Source: CAZDAM01 sp964503595 (lineage in GTDB: Bacteria > Muiribacteriota > UBA6191). Taken from it: 11,594 nucleotides of DNA. The DNA lies in NCBI GenBank assembly GCA_964503595.1, contig CAZDAM010000105.1, positions 1-11,594 of the forward strand, given 5' to 3'. The position numbers were made by a program, and so were the translations under genes. The notes under the pieces are model-generated. The model did not search any database. It worked only from the letters and a program-made list of their open reading frames with translations, and was not told the origin of the DNA. Position 1 is the first letter of the stretch. Every line of letters starts with the position of its first letter. Below, in pieces: positions 1 through 7,521 of the stretch.

Positions 1-108
1 ACTTCCTCATTGGGACTTAGCCGCCTCCGAATCCCTTGCCGTTCATCGAAGAGATCGATGCTCTCACAAAAATAAATTCTTGTCAAATGGTTTTTTTGAG
101 AAAATTTT
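1..108. other. Left-edge region with no assignable gene
   Basis: No gene can be established here. On the plus strand one frame is open from the window edge to a TAA at 73-75 and could be the last 24 codons of an upstream gene. On the minus strand another frame is open and would read ...SIDLFDERQGIRRR... out of the window, but it has no ATG or GTG start with a ribosome binding site. The minus strand also contains a perfect TTGACA (80-85), but no acceptable -10 box follows at the right distance. The A/T-rich stretch 65-108 probably holds the promoter or leader of the gene starting at 109. Confidence 0.3.
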
Positions 109-2064
109 ATGCTTGGTGCTTTTTTCCTGCTGCTTCTCAGTTGTCTTAGCTTCCGTATCCTTGGGGATCAGCTTCTGGGCCATCTTGCCCCAGACCGGGA
201 AGAAGACATCCACTATCTTGATATCTGGCTGGGAGTGGGGCTTCTCAGCACTCTTTTATCCCTGGCCTCCTGTTTTCTGCCAGTAAGCTGGGAAGTCACT
301 CTTTTCATCGTGGGACTCCTTCTTTGCTGCCCCAACCCAAACCCCCGGCCCCTTTTTCAGGCAAAAGCCTGGTTTCCTCTGATGATCTGGGCCCTTCCTG
401 CATCCATTCTGGCCTGTACACCATCGATGTGGGGAGACACGGGGCTTTATCATGCACCCCTGATTCGCTGGATGCATGATTTCGGCTCTGCCTACGGAAT
501 TGGTCTGAGCGGTGATGCCCTCTCCAACACCATCAACTGGTTTGCCCTTTGGGCCCCGTTGAATACAGGGGTTTTCGCCTGGAAAACAGCATCCATCCCT
601 TCTGCCTTCTGCTTCCTCGTTTTCATGGCTTCCGCCCAGCGACACACTCAAAACCTGAAGACAGCCCCTTCTTTCCACCTGCTGGCCCTCATCGCCTATC
701 TCGGCACGATTGCCGCCCTAAGCCAGATCCCGACCCTCCTCTCATCCGCAACCCCCGATCTGGCCTCCCAGGCCATCTGGATTCTGGTGCTGCTCCTGAT
801 CATCCGCTCCCGGAAAAACGATCTGGTTCTGGCCTGCATGCTCGTTGCCCTTTTCGCTGGCATTCGCATCTCTGTTCTTCCAGCCGGAATTCTCCCCTGG
901 TTTCTGCTTCTGAAAAAGCAAAGAAAATCAGCTCTGAAAACAGCTGTTGCCTGCCTTATTCTTCTGTTCCCCGCAGGACTTGCCAGCTACAAAACTTCAG
1001 GCTGTCCATTTTTTCCAGTTCCCTGGCTCTGCCTGAAAACCCCCTGGGGGGTTGGAGCCGACGGGGCCCGAAATATGCAGAATCACGTCATGGATAACGC
1101 CAGATTCATGGACAAGCCAATCCCCCCAAATCCCACCTTCATGGACTGGCTTCCTTACTGGATGCAGCAGGAACCTGCCGGAGCCATCTGCCTTCTTCTT
1201 TTTACAGTCGGGGCCTCGCTTTTAATCCTGACCCCAAAATCTTCACGGATTACCGTCGGCCATGCCATCGGAGGAGGCGCCTTTCTTCTTGCCACTGCCC
1301 CGGCCATTCGTTATGGGGCTGCTCTTTTTCTTCTTCCCGTCGCTCTTTGGCTTTCTCAAAGAAAGATTCCCAAACGTGCCCAAAGCCTGGGAATCGCAGC
1401 CCTATGGTTTCTCACCATCGGACTTCTGGTGCGCTTTGAGCCAACCTTTCACAATCGCCTGCAAAGCACAAAAGAATCCTGGCTGATGTCACCCGGAATC
1501 CGGACCCACCCCGTCTGGCTTGAGGCCGTGAGAACATTTGAGAACGAAGAATGGGGTAAATCCATGGTCTTCAACCAATGGCTTTGCGATCACTCAGATC
1601 GCAAAGACTCCTGCTCCGATGCAGCCTACTGTGCGAGCAGACTTCAAACCCCCATACCCTCAAAAGCCCATGCCAACTACCTTCAGGAAATTCAGAGCCT
1701 TCTCCCACCTGTTCAATACCGGATTGCTCCTTTGAACTGGTGGATGCCGCCACTTTACGATCGCTTTCCTCATCAACCCCTGCCCCGAAAAGCCTATCGG
1801 GGATTTACCGGACGGGTCATGAACGAAACCCTGAGCCATCTGGGAAATTCCTGCCAGTTCGGACCTGTTCCCTGTGGACATGATGTCCACCTGCGGATCA
1901 TTGAGCTGAAGGAAAACAGAATTGCCGATGGCTTTGTCTGGCATGTTCCAGAAGATCCGGAAATCAAGAAGCGGCCCGAAGGCCGCTTTCAGTCCTTACC
2001 GCTTAACGGTTTTCCCGACGCCTCTCAAGCCAGAGTTTTCGCTCCTCTGGAGTCAGCTCCTTAA
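109..2064 (+). CDS. Polytopic membrane protein, LIC_10190-like (possible GT-C type glycosyltransferase fold)
   Basis: The 651-residue product has roughly 11-13 hydrophobic segments between residues 1 and 445, then a soluble domain of about 200 residues that probably faces the periplasm or cell exterior. Visible motifs are WGDTGLYHAPLIRW (108-121) after the fourth hydrophobic segment, SSATPDL (212-218), and KTSGCPFFPVPW (295-306). This set (an acidic D-x-G-x-Y-H loop, a TPD loop, and an SG-P-x-x-P loop) resembles, from memory, the LIC_10190 family of membrane proteins and more loosely GT-C glycosyltransferases, whose early acidic loop binds a lipid-linked sugar donor. That function is inference. 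The C-terminal domain has five cysteines (C493, C502, C508, C582, C589) that could form disulfides. The ATG at 109 has only a weak GAG ribosome binding site at 98-100. The tail after K621 is suspicious: a terminator-like hairpin starts at codon 621, and the last codons lie antisense to a small minus-strand frame, so the natural end may be near residue 621. Confidence 0.8.
   Translation: MLGAFFLLLLSCLSFRILGDQLLGHLAPDREEDIHYLDIWLGVGLLSTLLSLASCFLPVSWEVTLFIVGLLLCCPNPNPRPLFQAKAWFPLMIWALPASILACTPSMWGDTGLYHAPLIRWMHDFGSAYGIGLSGDALSNTINWFALWAPLNTGVFAWKTASIPSAFCFLVFMASAQRHTQNLKTAPSFHLLALIAYLGTIAALSQIPTLLSSATPDLASQAIWILVLLLIIRSRKNDLVLACMLVALFAGIRISVLPAGILPWFLLLKKQRKSALKTAVACLILLFPAGLASYKTSGCPFFPVPWLCLKTPWGVGADGARNMQNHVMDNARFMDKPIPPNPTFMDWLPYWMQQEPAGAICLLLFTVGASLLILTPKSSRITVGHAIGGGAFLLATAPAIRYGAALFLLPVALWLSQRKIPKRAQSLGIAALWFLTIGLLVRFEPTFHNRLQSTKESWLMSPGIRTHPVWLEAVRTFENEEWGKSMVFNQWLCDHSDRKDSCSDAAYCASRLQTPIPSKAHANYLQEIQSLLPPVQYRIAPLNWWMPPLYDRFPHQPLPRKAYRGFTGRVMNETLSHLGNSCQFGPVPCGHDVHLRIIELKENRIADGFVWHVPEDPEIKKRPEGRFQSLPLNGFPDASQARVFAPLESAP
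1582..1606. repeat. Perfect 10-bp inverted repeat inside the membrane protein gene
   Basis: Arms CTTTGCGATC (1582-1591) and GATCGCAAAG (1597-1606) are exact reverse complements separated by the 5-base loop ACTCA. The repeat encodes LCDHSDRK at the start of the cysteine-containing C-terminal domain. It lacks a T-tract, so it is not a conventional terminator. It could form an mRNA hairpin or be chance. Confidence 0.7.
1969..1988 (-). terminator. Rho-independent terminator-like hairpin, possibly bidirectional
   Basis: Arms AAGCGGCC (1969-1976) and GGCCGCTT (1981-1988) form a perfect 8-bp stem around a 4-base loop. Read on the minus strand the loop is TTCG closed by C-G, the very stable UUCG tetraloop type, followed by a moderately T-rich CTTGATTT. 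On the plus strand TTTC follows. It lies 14 bases past the stop of the minus-strand frame 2003-2140, a normal position for its terminator. It also lies inside the coding frame of the plus-strand membrane protein, 76 bases before that frame stops, which is unusual. Confidence 0.65.
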
Positions 2065-2140
2065 GAATCACCTTCACTTCCTTCCCCGAGGAATTCAGAG
2101 CTTTTTCCACCATGGCTTCCCGTGCAGCTCCCTGGGCCAT
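2003..2140 (-). CDS. Small 45-residue charged protein, hypothetical
   Basis: This minus-strand frame begins at ATG 2140 and ends at TAA 2003-2005. The product starts MAQGAAREAMVEKAL, continues through KEVKVILKELTPEERK and ends RRRENR. It is highly charged, has no cysteine or membrane segment, and looks helical; I recognise no family. An in-frame TGA 15 bases upstream fixes the start to this ATG or the one at codon 10. No good ribosome binding site precedes ATG 2140. A good one (GAGGAAGG) lies further up, 7 bases before an ATG in another frame, and losing one A from the A6 run just before ATG 2140 would join that frame to this one, giving 53 residues. Support comes from the hairpin terminator 14 bases downstream and a possible promoter upstream. 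The frame overlaps the 3' end of the opposite-strand membrane protein gene by 62 bases, so one of the two ends is probably not real. Confidence 0.45.
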   Translation of the reverse strand: MAQGAAREAMVEKALNSSGKEVKVILKELTPEERKLWLERRRENR

Positions 2141-2180
2141 TTTTTGCTGTCTTCACACAGTGCATCCAAAAACCTTCCTC

Positions 2181-2210
2181 AATATCCTCCGTGTAAAGAC
2201 AAAATGTTAA
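2181..2210 (-). promoter_or_regulatory. Possible sigma-70 type promoter for the small minus-strand gene
   Basis: On the minus strand TTAACA (2205-2210, five of six matches to the -35 consensus) is followed after 18 bases by GATATT (2181-2186, four of six matches to the -10 consensus). This would start transcription near 2174 and lead into the small frame 2003-2140. It lies within the leader of sbcD on the opposite strand. The match is moderate and could be chance. Confidence 0.3.
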
Positions 2211-2221
2211 GGTAAATCCCT

Positions 2222-3415
2222 ATGAAAATTCTCCACACTTCCGACTGGCATCTGGGAAGGCAGCTTTACGGACAAAGCCGCTATGAAGAGTTTGAAGCCT
2301 TCCTGGACTGGATTCTCGAAACCATTGAAACCGAAGTCATCGATGTCCTGCTCATTGCCGGAGATGTTTTTGATACAACCTCTCCTTCCAACCGGGCCCA
2401 GAAACTCTATTACAATTTCCTCTGTCGCCTGCCCAGGACCTCCTGCCGCCATGTCGTCATCATCGGAGGAAATCACGATTCCCCCAGTTTCCTGAATGCC
2501 CCGAAAGAACTTCTCAGGTTTCTCAATATCCATATTTTGGGTCAAGCCGACGAACCCAAGAAAGAAGTCATCGAACTCCAGAATCCGGATTTGATTGTCT
2601 GTGCCGTTCCCTATCTTCGGGATCGCGATGTAAGAAGCGCTAAAACCCCGCAGAACCCGGCAGAAAAGCAGGAAAGCCTGATCCAGGGGATCCATCAGCA
2701 TTATGAAGATGTTTTTGCCTACGCCCAAAGCATCCAGAAAAAACGTCCCGTCATTGCCATGGGCCACCTTTTTACAGCCGGAGGTCAGACTATTGAAGGC
2801 GATGGAGTCCGGGATCTTTACGTTGGCAACCTCGCTCATGTCGGATCCAGACTTTTTGCCGACTGGATTTCCTACACCGCCCTGGGCCACCTTCACCTCC
2901 CCCAGAAAGTAGGCGGCCGGGATCATGTCCGCTACTCAGGCTCCCCTCTTCCCATGGGCTTTGGCGAAGCCAATCAGCAAAAGCTCGTCATTCTGGTAGA
3001 GCTTGATTCTGAAACCAGGATTCGTGAGATTCCAATCCCTGTCTTCCAGAAACTCCTGTCCCTGAAAGGAGATCGAGAAATCCTTCTTGAAGCCATCAAA
3101 AGCCTGAGCCCTGAAGAGCCTGTCTGGCTGGAAATTGTACATACCGGACCCGAAAACAGCCTGGAACTCCAGGAAGAACTCCTTGAACTCATCCAGCCGG
3201 ATATCCAGAAAATTCTTCGTTTCAAAGTCAAAAAGCCCCGCAATTCCGGGCTTCTCTTTCAAAAACACGAAAGCCTTGAAGATCTTCAGCATGAGGAAGT
3301 CTTCCGGCGTTGCCTGAAGGCCCACGAAATTCCTGAGGCCGAGTACGAAGAACTTCTTCAGGCTTTTCAGATGACTCTTGATTCCCTGGATTCTTCCAAA
3401 GAAGATCAGAACTGA
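2222..3415 (+). CDS. sbcD: Exonuclease subunit SbcD (Mre11-type nuclease)
   Basis: SbcD is the metallophosphoesterase nuclease of the SbcCD complex, which cleaves hairpins and protein-blocked or double-stranded DNA ends in an ATP-dependent way together with SbcC. The 397-residue product carries the full Mn-binding motif set of the calcineurin-like phosphoesterase fold: SDWH (D8, H10), AGDVFD (D48), GGNHDS (N84, H85), GHLF (H182) and GHLH (H223, H225). The stretch YSGSPLPMGFGE that follows is also typical of SbcD, and residues from about 270 form the usual capping and SbcC-binding region. Length is normal for the family. The ATG at 2222 has an AAGG ribosome binding site at 2209-2212, nine bases away. 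The gene's stop overlaps the sbcC start by one base (TGATG), indicating translational coupling. The 157-base gap upstream shows no clear plus-strand promoter. Confidence 0.96.
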   Translation: MKILHTSDWHLGRQLYGQSRYEEFEAFLDWILETIETEVIDVLLIAGDVFDTTSPSNRAQKLYYNFLCRLPRTSCRHVVIIGGNHDSPSFLNAPKELLRFLNIHILGQADEPKKEVIELQNPDLIVCAVPYLRDRDVRSAKTPQNPAEKQESLIQGIHQHYEDVFAYAQSIQKKRPVIAMGHLFTAGGQTIEGDGVRDLYVGNLAHVGSRLFADWISYTALGHLHLPQKVGGRDHVRYSGSPLPMGFGEANQQKLVILVELDSETRIREIPIPVFQKLLSLKGDREILLEAIKSLSPEEPVWLEIVHTGPENSLELQEELLELIQPDIQKILRFKVKKPRNSGLLFQKHESLEDLQHEEVFRRCLKAHEIPEAEYEELLQAFQMTLDSLDSSKEDQN

Positions 3416-6400
3416 TGCGTATTCAGAAGATCCGACTGCAGAACCTGAATTCCCTGGTGGGCGAATGGACCCTTGATCTCACTCACCCTGCCTATCTGGA
3501 AGACGGCCTTTTTGTCATTACCGGGCCAACCGGATCCGGAAAAACCACCCTGTTTGACGCCATCTGTCTGGCACTTTACGGAGCAACTCCCCGCCTGGGG
3601 CGCATTACCCAGTCCTCCAATGAAATCATGTCCCGCCAGACCGGGGAATGCTACGCCGAAGTCACTTTCCAGATTCAGGATCAATCCTATACGGCCATGT
3701 TTTCCCAGCATCGCTCCCGGCGTAAACCCCAGGGGGCCCTTCAGGCCCCCAAGCACGAAATTGCAGATGCGCAAAGCGGAAAAATCCTGGAAACCCGCTT
3801 AAAAAACGTCGCCGAGAAAATCGAGACCCTGACAGGAATGGATCTTCAGCGCTTCACTCGCTCCATGCTCCTGGCCCAGGGTGGTTTTGCTGCATTCCTG
3901 CAGGCTTCTGCCGATGACAGAGCCCCTATTCTGGAGCAGATTACCGGTACCGAAATCTATGCCCGGATCTCCAGGGAAGTCCATCAGTTGCGTACCGAGA
4001 AAAGGAATCATCTGGAAAAACTCAGGGAGCAGCTTCAGGGCCTGGAAATCCTGGCTCCCGATCAGGAAGAAGCACTTAAAGAAGAGCTGAAAACCTGCCT
4101 TCAAACCCGCAAAAGCACTCAGGAGAATCTGACTTTGATGCAAAAGGGGCTGGAATGGCAAACCCTGGAGACGAGTCTGAGAAAAACAGCTTCTGATCTT
4201 CAGGAAAAAGAAAACCTTCACCAGAAAGCCGTACTTTCCTTTCACCCAACAGCTCAAAAGCTGGATCTGGCACGAAAGGCCCTGAGACTGAGCGAAGACC
4301 ACATCCTTCTAAAAAACCTCCGGGAACAACTTTTAGAGACAGACAAGGAAATTTCCTCTACCCAGGAAAAGATCAAAATCCAAACCAGGCAACTTGAGGC
4401 ACTCACCCTGGAACAAACCCAATCCCAAAAAGAGCATGAAGAAATGGAAACCAGGCTCCAGACCCTTCTTCCCCGCCTAAGAGAAGCTCAGGAAATGGAT
4501 CGGGATCTGGTTCGTCTAAAAAATCACAAAACCGGGCTTCAGGAGCAAATCAGAGTCCTTTGGGCCAAAAGGAAGGAACAGCAAACGCTTCTGGATGAAT
4601 TTTCCCTGAAAGAGAAGGATTTGCAGGAACAAAGCCAGTCTCTTCAGCTCTGGTTTGAAACGCATCAGAACGAGGCAGGCCTTCTGGAAGATCTCCCTGT
4701 CATGCAAAGAGAGTTTCAGGAATTCAAACGCCTGGAAAAAGATCTCTTCACCCTCAAGAAAAAACAGGAATCCATTCAAAGCGAATTCAACACAAAGAAC
4801 CTTCTCTTACAGGAACTGGAAGCAAAGCTGAAAGAACTCCAAACGGAATTCGAATCTAAAAAAGTCCTGCTTTCTTCAGAAGAGGAAGAAAGAAAACGGG
4901 AAGCCGACCTTCTGAAACAGCAGAACAGGCTGGAAGCCCTCAAAAAATGCCGTGAACTGGAACGAGAAAGTGATCTTCTCCGGCAAAAGCTTCCCGTTCT
5001 GAAAACAGATCTGGAAAAGACCAGAGAGGCAATACAAAACAGCAAAAACGAAGAAGAGGATCTGAAAACCATCCTTGGTTTAAGCTCCTATCTGAAGCAT
5101 CTCAAGGAACACCACCCCTGCCCTTTATGCGGCTCGACAGATCACCCCTATGCTGAAAATCTGGACTCTCCTCACTCCAACGCTCAAAGTCGCCTAAGCC
5201 TGCTTCAGGAAAAACTCAAAACTCTTGCAACCACAAAAGAAGAGCTGAATCAGGAAGAAACCACTCTTTCCGCCCGTCTTAAGGTTCTTGCACAATACCA
5301 GAAGCAGGAACAGGAACAGATTGGGGATCTTTTAGAGGAAACCCGGCCTGTTTTCGATCTGATTCAGGAAAACGAAGCTTCCCTGAAAGCCTCTCAACAA
5401 CAACTGAGAGTCCTGAAAACAGTCCAGCAGGAAATGCAGAAACTGGATGCTTTCATCCAGAAAGTCAGGACTGAAAGCCATGCCACAGCCTTAAAAGTCC
5501 AGGAGCTCTCTTCCAGTCTTCAGGCCATCAAAGACAGCATTTCGGAAAAAGAGGTTCGGGCTCAGGAACTTCACAGGACACTTCAGCAAAAACTGGAAGC
5601 CTTCCCTTCCGGGAAACTGAATGAAGAAGGCATGGAAGAACTCGAGCGCCTGGTACAGCTCCACCGCCAGAATCAAAGCAGAGAAAAAGAGATTCAGAAA
5701 GAGCTCCAAAGGCTGGCTCTTGAAACCTCACGTCTTCAGGAAAATGGAAAAACCCTGCTTCAGAGTGAAAAAGAAGTCGGCGAAACCCTCCAAAAGACCC
5801 TGTTTGAAATAAAAGAGCTTAAAAAAAAGCGGGAAGACCTCAAAGTCCCGGACAATCCCCGGGAAGAAGAAATCAAGCTGGAAAAACAGAGAAATGCCAT
5901 ACGAAGCAGGCTGGAGGAATCACGGCTTGCACTTCAGTCTTCTCGGGAAAAAGTCCTCAATCTTCAGGAAAATCTGAAAGCCCTTCAAAAGCGTCAGCTC
6001 ACCCTTCAGGAAGAGAACCGGCAACAGGAAGAAGCTTTTGCCCTTCACCTTCAAAGCGAAGACTTTTCAGACTACGAATCCTTTTTGAATGCCCGCCTTA
6101 CCCCAGAGGTTTTTCAGGAAATGGAAGCCCGTGAACAGTCCCTGAAACAGGAGGAAATTCAGCTTAAAACCCTTTTGAACGAAAACCGGGAAGCCTTTGC
6201 CAGGCACATCAAGAGTCCTCCTCTTCATGCCCAAACCGGGAAGCTTTCCGATGAGATTTCCAAAACCCTCACCCATCTGGAGGAAATTCAGGATAAACAG
6301 TATGAAATTCAGCAGAAACTGAAAACCCAGGAAGAACGTCGACTTCTGATGGCCGAGCAGCAAAAAGCCGTTCAGTCTCAAAAAGAAATCACCCGTGTAT

Positions 6401-6915
6401 GGGATCGGCTGCATGAACTGATTGGCTCGGCCGACGGCAAGAAATTCCGCAATTTTGCTCAAGGGCTGACCTTTGAGCGCATGGTCAGCTTTGCCAATCT
6501 GACGTTAAGCGAAATGACAGATCGCTATCTTCTGATCCGGGACCCGGAAAATGCTCTGGAACTCTGCGTCATGGATCATTATCAGGCTCAGGAAATCCGC
6601 TCTACTCGCAATCTTTCCGGGGGAGAGAGCTTTCTGATCAGTCTCGCCCTGGCCCTTGGACTTTCCCGCATGTCCTCCCGGAAGATTCAGGTGGATTCTC
6701 TTTTTCTGGACGAGGGCTTCGGCACTCTGGATGAAGAAACCCTGGACTCAGCCCTGCAAACCCTGGTTTCGCTTAAGGAAAGCGGCAAACTGATCGGCCT
6801 GATTTCGCATATCCCCGCCTTGACCGAAAGACTTTCCACCAGAATCGAAATCCATCCGGCTACCGGGGGACGAAGCAGTATCCGGGGGCCAGGAATTTCC
6901 CGATCCGGCTCCTAG
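3415..6915 (+). CDS. sbcC: Exonuclease subunit SbcC (Rad50-type SMC ATPase)
   Basis: SbcC is the ATPase and DNA-tethering subunit of SbcCD. The 1166-residue product has the complete SMC/Rad50 architecture. The N-terminal half-nucleotide-binding domain carries Walker A GPTGSGKTT (37-45) and the Q-loop LLAQGG (Q155). Two long heptad-rich coiled-coil arms, full of Leu, Gln, Glu and Lys, span roughly 190-560 and 590-990. Between them sits the zinc hook CPLC (C569, C572), which dimerises two molecules through one zinc ion. The C-terminal half-domain has the ABC signature NLSGGES (1066-1072), Walker B with catalytic glutamate LFLDEGFGTLD (D1099, E1100), and the switch histidine in LISHIPAL (H1132). 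Length is somewhat above the E. coli protein but within the family range. It is translated by coupling from sbcD. Its TAG stop lies in a CTAG that can also be read as a stop on the opposite strand for the convergent marC. I see no terminator directly after it. Confidence 0.97.
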   Translation: MRIQKIRLQNLNSLVGEWTLDLTHPAYLEDGLFVITGPTGSGKTTLFDAICLALYGATPRLGRITQSSNEIMSRQTGECYAEVTFQIQDQSYTAMFSQHRSRRKPQGALQAPKHEIADAQSGKILETRLKNVAEKIETLTGMDLQRFTRSMLLAQGGFAAFLQASADDRAPILEQITGTEIYARISREVHQLRTEKRNHLEKLREQLQGLEILAPDQEEALKEELKTCLQTRKSTQENLTLMQKGLEWQTLETSLRKTASDLQEKENLHQKAVLSFHPTAQKLDLARKALRLSEDHILLKNLREQLLETDKEISSTQEKIKIQTRQLEALTLEQTQSQKEHEEMETRLQTLLPRLREAQEMDRDLVRLKNHKTGLQEQIRVLWAKRKEQQTLLDEFSLKEKDLQEQSQSLQLWFETHQNEAGLLEDLPVMQREFQEFKRLEKDLFTLKKKQESIQSEFNTKNLLLQELEAKLKELQTEFESKKVLLSSEEEERKREADLLKQQNRLEALKKCRELERESDLLRQKLPVLKTDLEKTREAIQNSKNEEEDLKTILGLSSYLKHLKEHHPCPLCGSTDHPYAENLDSPHSNAQSRLSLLQEKLKTLATTKEELNQEETTLSARLKVLAQYQKQEQEQIGDLLEETRPVFDLIQENEASLKASQQQLRVLKTVQQEMQKLDAFIQKVRTESHATALKVQELSSSLQAIKDSISEKEVRAQELHRTLQQKLEAFPSGKLNEEGMEELERLVQLHRQNQSREKEIQKELQRLALETSRLQENGKTLLQSEKEVGETLQKTLFEIKELKKKREDLKVPDNPREEEIKLEKQRNAIRSRLEESRLALQSSREKVLNLQENLKALQKRQLTLQEENRQQEEAFALHLQSEDFSDYESFLNARLTPEVFQEMEAREQSLKQEEIQLKTLLNENREAFARHIKSPPLHAQTGKLSDEISKTLTHLEEIQDKQYEIQQKLKTQEERRLLMAEQQKAVQSQKEITRVWDRLHELIGSADGKKFRNFAQGLTFERMVSFANLTLSEMTDRYLLIRDPENALELCVMDHYQAQEIRSTRNLSGGESFLISLALALGLSRMSSRKIQVDSLFLDEGFGTLDEETLDSALQTLVSLKESGKLIGLISHIPALTERLSTRIEIHPATGGRSSIRGPGISRSGS

Positions 6916-7516
6916 CCATCGGTCCACCCCAAGAGCGCTCATAATCAGCTCTACGGACAAGGCTGCCAGAATCATGCCCATGATTTTCACAACCAGAGCC
7001 CATTGCGACCAATCGCCTGAAACAGCCGCCTGGAAGCAATCATGAAGACCCAGGTAAGAAAAAGCACCAGAAGCAGAGCCAGGGTTGTCTGAACCTGCTG
7101 AATGGCAGAATAAAGATTATTATCTGTCAGAAGAATCGCGGCCATAATCGCCCCAGGACTTGCAATCGAGGGTAAAGCCAGGGGAAAAACGCCATGTCAT
7201 GGCCGGATTCAGGGCGCTGGAAACGGGCCTCCGAGGAAGCACCAGCCCCAAAAACCATCTGAAGGCCAAACAGAAACAGAATACAGCCACCTGCTACCTG
7301 AAGAGAAATCAACCGGATTCCCATAGCCGAGAGAACGACCTGTCCAATCAGAATCGAACCAATCAGAACACAGGCCGCATACCCGATTGCGCGCCGGGCT
7401 GTCCTTTTTCTCTCCGGCTCTTCAAGGCCAGCTGTCAGACTCCCGAACAAAGCCGCTGTACTCACCGGTTCCGCCGTAGTCCAGAACATCATGAAATCTC
7501 TTAAGAACTGCTCCAC
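6912..7516 (-). pseudogene. marC: MarC-family integral membrane protein, frameshifted
   Basis: MarC-family (UPF0056) proteins are six-helix inner-membrane proteins of uncertain transport function, usually near 200-220 residues. The frame starts at GTG 7516 (or ATG 7495) and gives a typical first half: TTAEPVSTAALFGSLTAG, the basic RKRTARRA loop, and LQVAGGCILFLFGLQMV. After DMAFFP it goes out of frame. Adding one base at the run 7181-7184 restores the second half, LALPSIASPGAIMAA, with the conserved P-x-x-x-x-PGAI motif, and then ILLTDNNLYS. A second missing base at the run 6999-7001 restores NGALVVKIMGMILAALSVE. Beyond that the frame either runs on to 6748, inside sbcC, or, with one base fewer in the run 6927-6930, stops at TAG 6912-6914, giving about 201 residues as expected. 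The five large genes here are uninterrupted by frameshifts, which favours true decay, but all breaks are in homopolymers, so sequencing error remains possible. The gene follows a 92-codon gene by 5 bases. Confidence 0.88.
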
Positions 7517-7521
7517 AAAAC

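Noticed and set aside
80..286. 68-codon frame from TTG 80 overlapping the start of the membrane protein
   Set aside because: It is hydrophobic only because it shadows the membrane-coding DNA in another frame, and the 651-codon frame explains the region better.
1038..1053. AACCCCC / GGGGGTT inverted repeat in the membrane protein gene
   Set aside because: The loop would be too short for a stable hairpin, and it encodes an ordinary loop of the protein.
3732..3750. GC-rich inverted repeat GGGGGCC / GGCCCCC inside sbcC
   Set aside because: It is a short 7-bp stem without a T-tract in the middle of a conserved coding region, probably codon-driven chance.
4200..6060. Frequent CTTCAGGA octamer on the plus strand of sbcC, considered as a Chi-like or uptake signal
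   Set aside because: It encodes Leu-Gln-Glu or Leu-Gln-Asp in the coiled coil and follows from codon preference. It is not clearly enriched outside this gene.
2222..6915. SbcCD considered as part of a defence system
   Set aside because: It is a standard core sbcD-sbcC operon with all canonical motifs and no associated toxin, sensor or effector gene nearby.
6748..6990. 80-codon minus-strand frame overlapping the sbcC end
   Set aside because: Its first residues (KIMGMILAALSVELIM) are the displaced C-terminus of marC. The rest is antisense to sbcC and not a separate gene.
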